DNA of 37,779 nucleotides from Flavobacteriales bacterium. GTDB taxonomy: Bacteria > Bacteroidota > Bacteroidia > Flavobacteriales_D > Sanyastnellaceae. Below are positions 35,892 to 37,779 of the stretch, piece by piece; within the stretch, counting starts at the first letter, position 1; each line of letters begins with the position of its first letter. Under the pieces are notes generated by a model. The model had not been told where the DNA came from. It was given only the letters and a program-made list of their open reading frames with translations, and ran no database searches. The stretch lies in NCBI GenBank assembly GCA_020437755.1, contig JAGQVX010000022.1:1-37779 (forward strand), written 5' to 3'. Made by a program: the position numbers and the translations under genes.

Positions 35892-36647
35892 CTACCCCTC
35901 CTTTTTCACATACTGCCAAATCTTAGACAGCGGCTTGCGCCATAATGTAAGTGTGCCGGGAGTGAGGTCATTGATTTTCCAGGCCAGGCGGTCCTCTTTG
36001 TTGGCCTTGATGCGATTCTTTAAAGAGACATTGCTTTGTCCACCTACGCGCATCTTAGTAATTACGCGATTTAAATAAGCCGAGTGGATTCTAAACTTGT
36101 GAATCATGCGCAACATGAGTTCATAGTCGGCTGCAGAGCGCAGCGTGGTGTTGTATGCGCCGAAGCGGTCGTAGCAGTGCTTTTTAATGAAAAAGGTAGG
36201 ATGTGGTGGCATCCAACCTTTGATGAAGGCGCCATACTCATAAGCCCCTGCTTTCCAATAGCGTATTACCTTTTCAGGGTCTTCTCTATCTACGTACACC
36301 AGATCGGCATGCAACGCATCGTTTCCGGTTTCTTCAAGTCGGTTCACTACATCCGTGATCACATGATTGTCGGCGTAGAAATCATCGCTATTGAGAATTC
36401 CGATAACGTCACCGGTGGCAAGAGCCACCCCCTTATTCATGGCGTCGTAGATACCTTTATCGGGCTCTGACAGGACCTTTGCGATGTGCTCTGAATACTT
36501 GCCAACAATATCCATGGTGCCGTCGCTGCTGGCCCCGTCGATGATGATGTATTCAATGTCGTTGTAATCTTGGGTCAATACCGAGAGAATGGTGTCTTCA
36601 ATGGTTTCGGCACTGTTCCATGCTATGGTTATTATGGAGACTTTCAC
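35892..36647 (-). CDS. family 2 glycosyltransferase
   Basis: 251 aa from a GTG at 36647, which overlaps the TGA of the upstream acetyltransferase (GTGA). GT-A fold: SIITIAWNSAETIEDTILSVLTQDYNDIEYIIIDGASSDGT (residues 4-44, nucleotide-sugar binding) and the metal-binding ILNSDDFYAD (D88-D89). Then come GWMPPHPTFFIKKHCYDRFGAYNTTLRSAADYELMLRM (acceptor region of WcaA-like enzymes) and a basic C-terminus. It adds a sugar to a growing surface polysaccharide or lipid-linked glycan. Donor and acceptor cannot be told. It is last in the operon, with a bidirectional terminator downstream. Confidence 0.93.
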   Translation of the reverse strand: MKVSIITIAWNSAETIEDTILSVLTQDYNDIEYIIIDGASSDGTMDIVGKYSEHIAKVLSEPDKGIYDAMNKGVALATGDVIGILNSDDFYADNHVITDVVNRLEETGNDALHADLVYVDREDPEKVIRYWKAGAYEYGAFIKGWMPPHPTFFIKKHCYDRFGAYNTTLRSAADYELMLRMIHKFRIHSAYLNRVITKMRVGGQSNVSLKNRIKANKEDRLAWKINDLTPGTLTLWRKPLSKIWQYVKKEG

Positions 36648-37207
36648 GTTTTGAATATGCGGTCTTTGATTTTAACTGCCGGATTGCCCATGTAAATGGA
36701 ATAGGGCTCCAAATTGGACGTCGCCACGCTATTCACCGAAAGTACACTGTGGGATTTGCACTTGATTCCCGGACAAACAACCGCATGAGCGCCGATCCAG
36801 GCGCCTTCTTCAATGACGATATTTCCCACAATTAAATCAAACTCGACTTTTTTATAGTTATGGTTACCACACAGGAGCATGCTGCCTTGGGACAAGCAGC
36901 TATGGTCACCCAGGGTAACATCGCCCAAATTATCAATCCAGACTTCTTCGCCAATCCACACATTGTTGCCAATAGTTAGTTTCCAGGGGTACTTGATGTT
37001 GACATTAGGTTTGATGACGACGCCCTTTCCAACCTGCGCACCAAACAGCCTTAATAGGGATACTTTGATGGATCCAAAGACAAATAGCGGGTTTTTGAAG
37101 AAAAGCACATTTACAGTATACCACAATACGCGCTTGAACACGTTTCCGGGTTGATACCAGTCATTGTTGTACCGGCTGAGGTCAGTTTTTTGGGTTAAAT
37201 TACTCAT
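36644..37207 (-). CDS. WcaF-like hexapeptide-repeat acetyltransferase
   Basis: 187 aa from ATG 37207. The ATG overlaps the stop of the upstream glycosyltransferase by eight bases (ATGAGTAA). An upstream TTG adds two residues and is less likely. The N-terminal part YNNDWYQPGNVFKRVLWYTVNVLFFKNPLF resembles WcaF of colanic acid clusters. Left-handed beta-helix repeats follow (GAQVGKGVVIKPNVNIKYPWKLTIGNNVWIGEEVWIDNLGDVTLGDHSCLSQGSMLLCGNHNY), then IVIEEGAWIGAHAVVCPGIKC with the typical catalytic His region (CGNHNY). It O-acetylates a glycan or sugar precursor using acetyl-CoA. Confidence 0.9.
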   Translation of the reverse strand: MSNLTQKTDLSRYNNDWYQPGNVFKRVLWYTVNVLFFKNPLFVFGSIKVSLLRLFGAQVGKGVVIKPNVNIKYPWKLTIGNNVWIGEEVWIDNLGDVTLGDHSCLSQGSMLLCGNHNYKKVEFDLIVGNIVIEEGAWIGAHAVVCPGIKCKSHSVLSVNSVATSNLEPYSIYMGNPAVKIKDRIFKT

Positions 37208-37779
37208 GCTCAAAAAGTCGATAGTTCTGTTCCAGGTGGTCCGGATTGTTGGCTATCTGCTTTCCCAAATTGAATGCGCCATGGCAAAATTCGGAATATT
37301 CCTCCGGACTCATGGTGACCAACTGCTCAATTATCTTACCAAATCCGGCGGAATCCAGGCTGATATCCCATCCGGCTTTTTTCGATTCGAGATCGATCCA
37401 GGGGGTCTTGTCGCTAATCAGCACGGGGGTTCCGCTTACGAAAGCTTCAACAATGGAGTGGCCGTAGTTTTCACCAAGTGTGGGCATGTACATTACATGT
37501 CCCCGCTCCAGTACACCCCGAATGGCTGAATGTTCAATTTCTCCATGAAATTGGACGTTGATGGGTATCCCGGAGGCGGCTTCCTTACACTGTCGGTAGT
37601 AATCCGGATCGGTGTGGGTGCCGTACAGGTGCCAGGTAATGCGGCATGTTCCCGGGTCGATGCCCTGCAGAAAACGTATGGCACCAAGGGTATTCTTTTC
37701 TGGTGAAATACGGGCGACGGTTATGATTACCAATTCATCAGAACAAGCCTCGGTCATATGAGGCTGACCGGATATGGTC
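37200..37779 (-). CDS. family 4 glycosyltransferase (C-terminal part; start beyond window)
   Basis: The frame is open to the right edge (before residue M at 37757 the codons continue as TISGQPH), so only about 193 C-terminal residues are here. They form the GT-B nucleotide-sugar domain: LVIITVARISPEKNTLGAIRFL, WHLYGTHTDPDYYRQ, VQFHGEIEHSAIRGVLERGHVMYMPTLGENYGHSIVEAFVSGTPVLISDKTPW. The E-x7-E-like motif GENYGHSIVEAF binds the donor. It overlaps the acetyltransferase gene by eight bases, so the three form a translationally coupled operon for surface glycan synthesis. Confidence 0.92.
   Translation of the reverse strand, partial: TISGQPHMTEACSDELVIITVARISPEKNTLGAIRFLQGIDPGTCRITWHLYGTHTDPDYYRQCKEAASGIPINVQFHGEIEHSAIRGVLERGHVMYMPTLGENYGHSIVEAFVSGTPVLISDKTPWIDLESKKAGWDISLDSAGFGKIIEQLVTMSPEEYSEFCHGAFNLGKQIANNPDHLEQNYRLFEHE

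Noticed and set aside
1..37779. tRNA, rRNA, CRISPR, transposase or prophage genes
   Set aside because: Looked for cloverleaf-like sequence, repeat-spacer arrays and recombinase motifs in the gaps; none seen. Gaps are short and the genes look native.

Overview
The window looks like a chromosomal segment of a marine or freshwater Bacteroidota, most likely a Flavobacteriales (Cryomorphaceae-like) bacterium. The evidence is a SusC-type TonB-dependent receptor, type IX secretion sorting tails (one type A, one type B gliding-motility-associated), an OstA-like protein, a DUF6089 protein, flavobacterial gene clusters, and Bacteroidetes promoters of the form TTG-N17-23-TAnnTTTG in place of -35/-10 boxes. 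Base composition is even throughout. I saw no rRNA, tRNA, CRISPR array, prophage or insertion sequence. The genus assignment is inference.

Layout. 1-3244 (-) is a TonB-dependent receptor open at the left edge. 3526-6809 (-) holds a small basic secreted protein, a secreted hypothetical and a YyaL/DUF255 thioredoxin-fold protein. 6913-9627 (+) carries an orphan membrane histidine kinase and glyA, closed by a strong terminator. 9704-15379 (-) is a very large T9SS-secreted Asp-box/beta-propeller protein broken by one in-frame amber codon. 15441-21366 (-) is a housekeeping cluster read relA/spoT, fur-like, STAS, purA, ostA-like. 21479-22753 (-) is fumarylacetoacetase. 22990-24436 (+) is a two-gene membrane cassette (DUF5819-like plus HTTM). 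24433-29589 (-) is an envelope-biogenesis operon with three parvulin/SurA-type chaperones and a MoxR ATPase, preceded by guaB (29752-31221, -). 31495-33603 (-) encodes a gliding-motility-type secreted protein and 33727-34683 (-) a FabK/nitronate monooxygenase flavoprotein. 34819-35787 (+) is a DUF6089 beta-barrel-like protein with a terminator. 35892-37779 (-) is the end of a polysaccharide operon (GT4, WcaF-like acetyltransferase, GT2) running off the right edge.

How the genes work together. relA/spoT, purA and guaB join ppGpp metabolism to the two branches of purine synthesis. The parvulin operon, OstA-like protein and MoxR serve the cell envelope. The receptor and the two T9SS substrates are surface-exposed or secreted. 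The glycosyltransferases make or decorate surface glycans.

Most unusual observations. (1) A dispersed 13-bp near-palindrome, CATTYGSCRAATG, occurs six times, four of them intergenic. It falls into two subfamilies whose extended flanks swap C-G for G-C in a possible small hairpin. (2) A TGG-to-TAG nonsense change interrupts a 1891-codon T9SS gene inside an Asp-box. (3) An HTTM gene is coupled to a DUF5819-like partner. (4) A Fur-family protein lacks the first cysteine of the usual CxxC zinc pair. Most of the rest is ordinary core genome.
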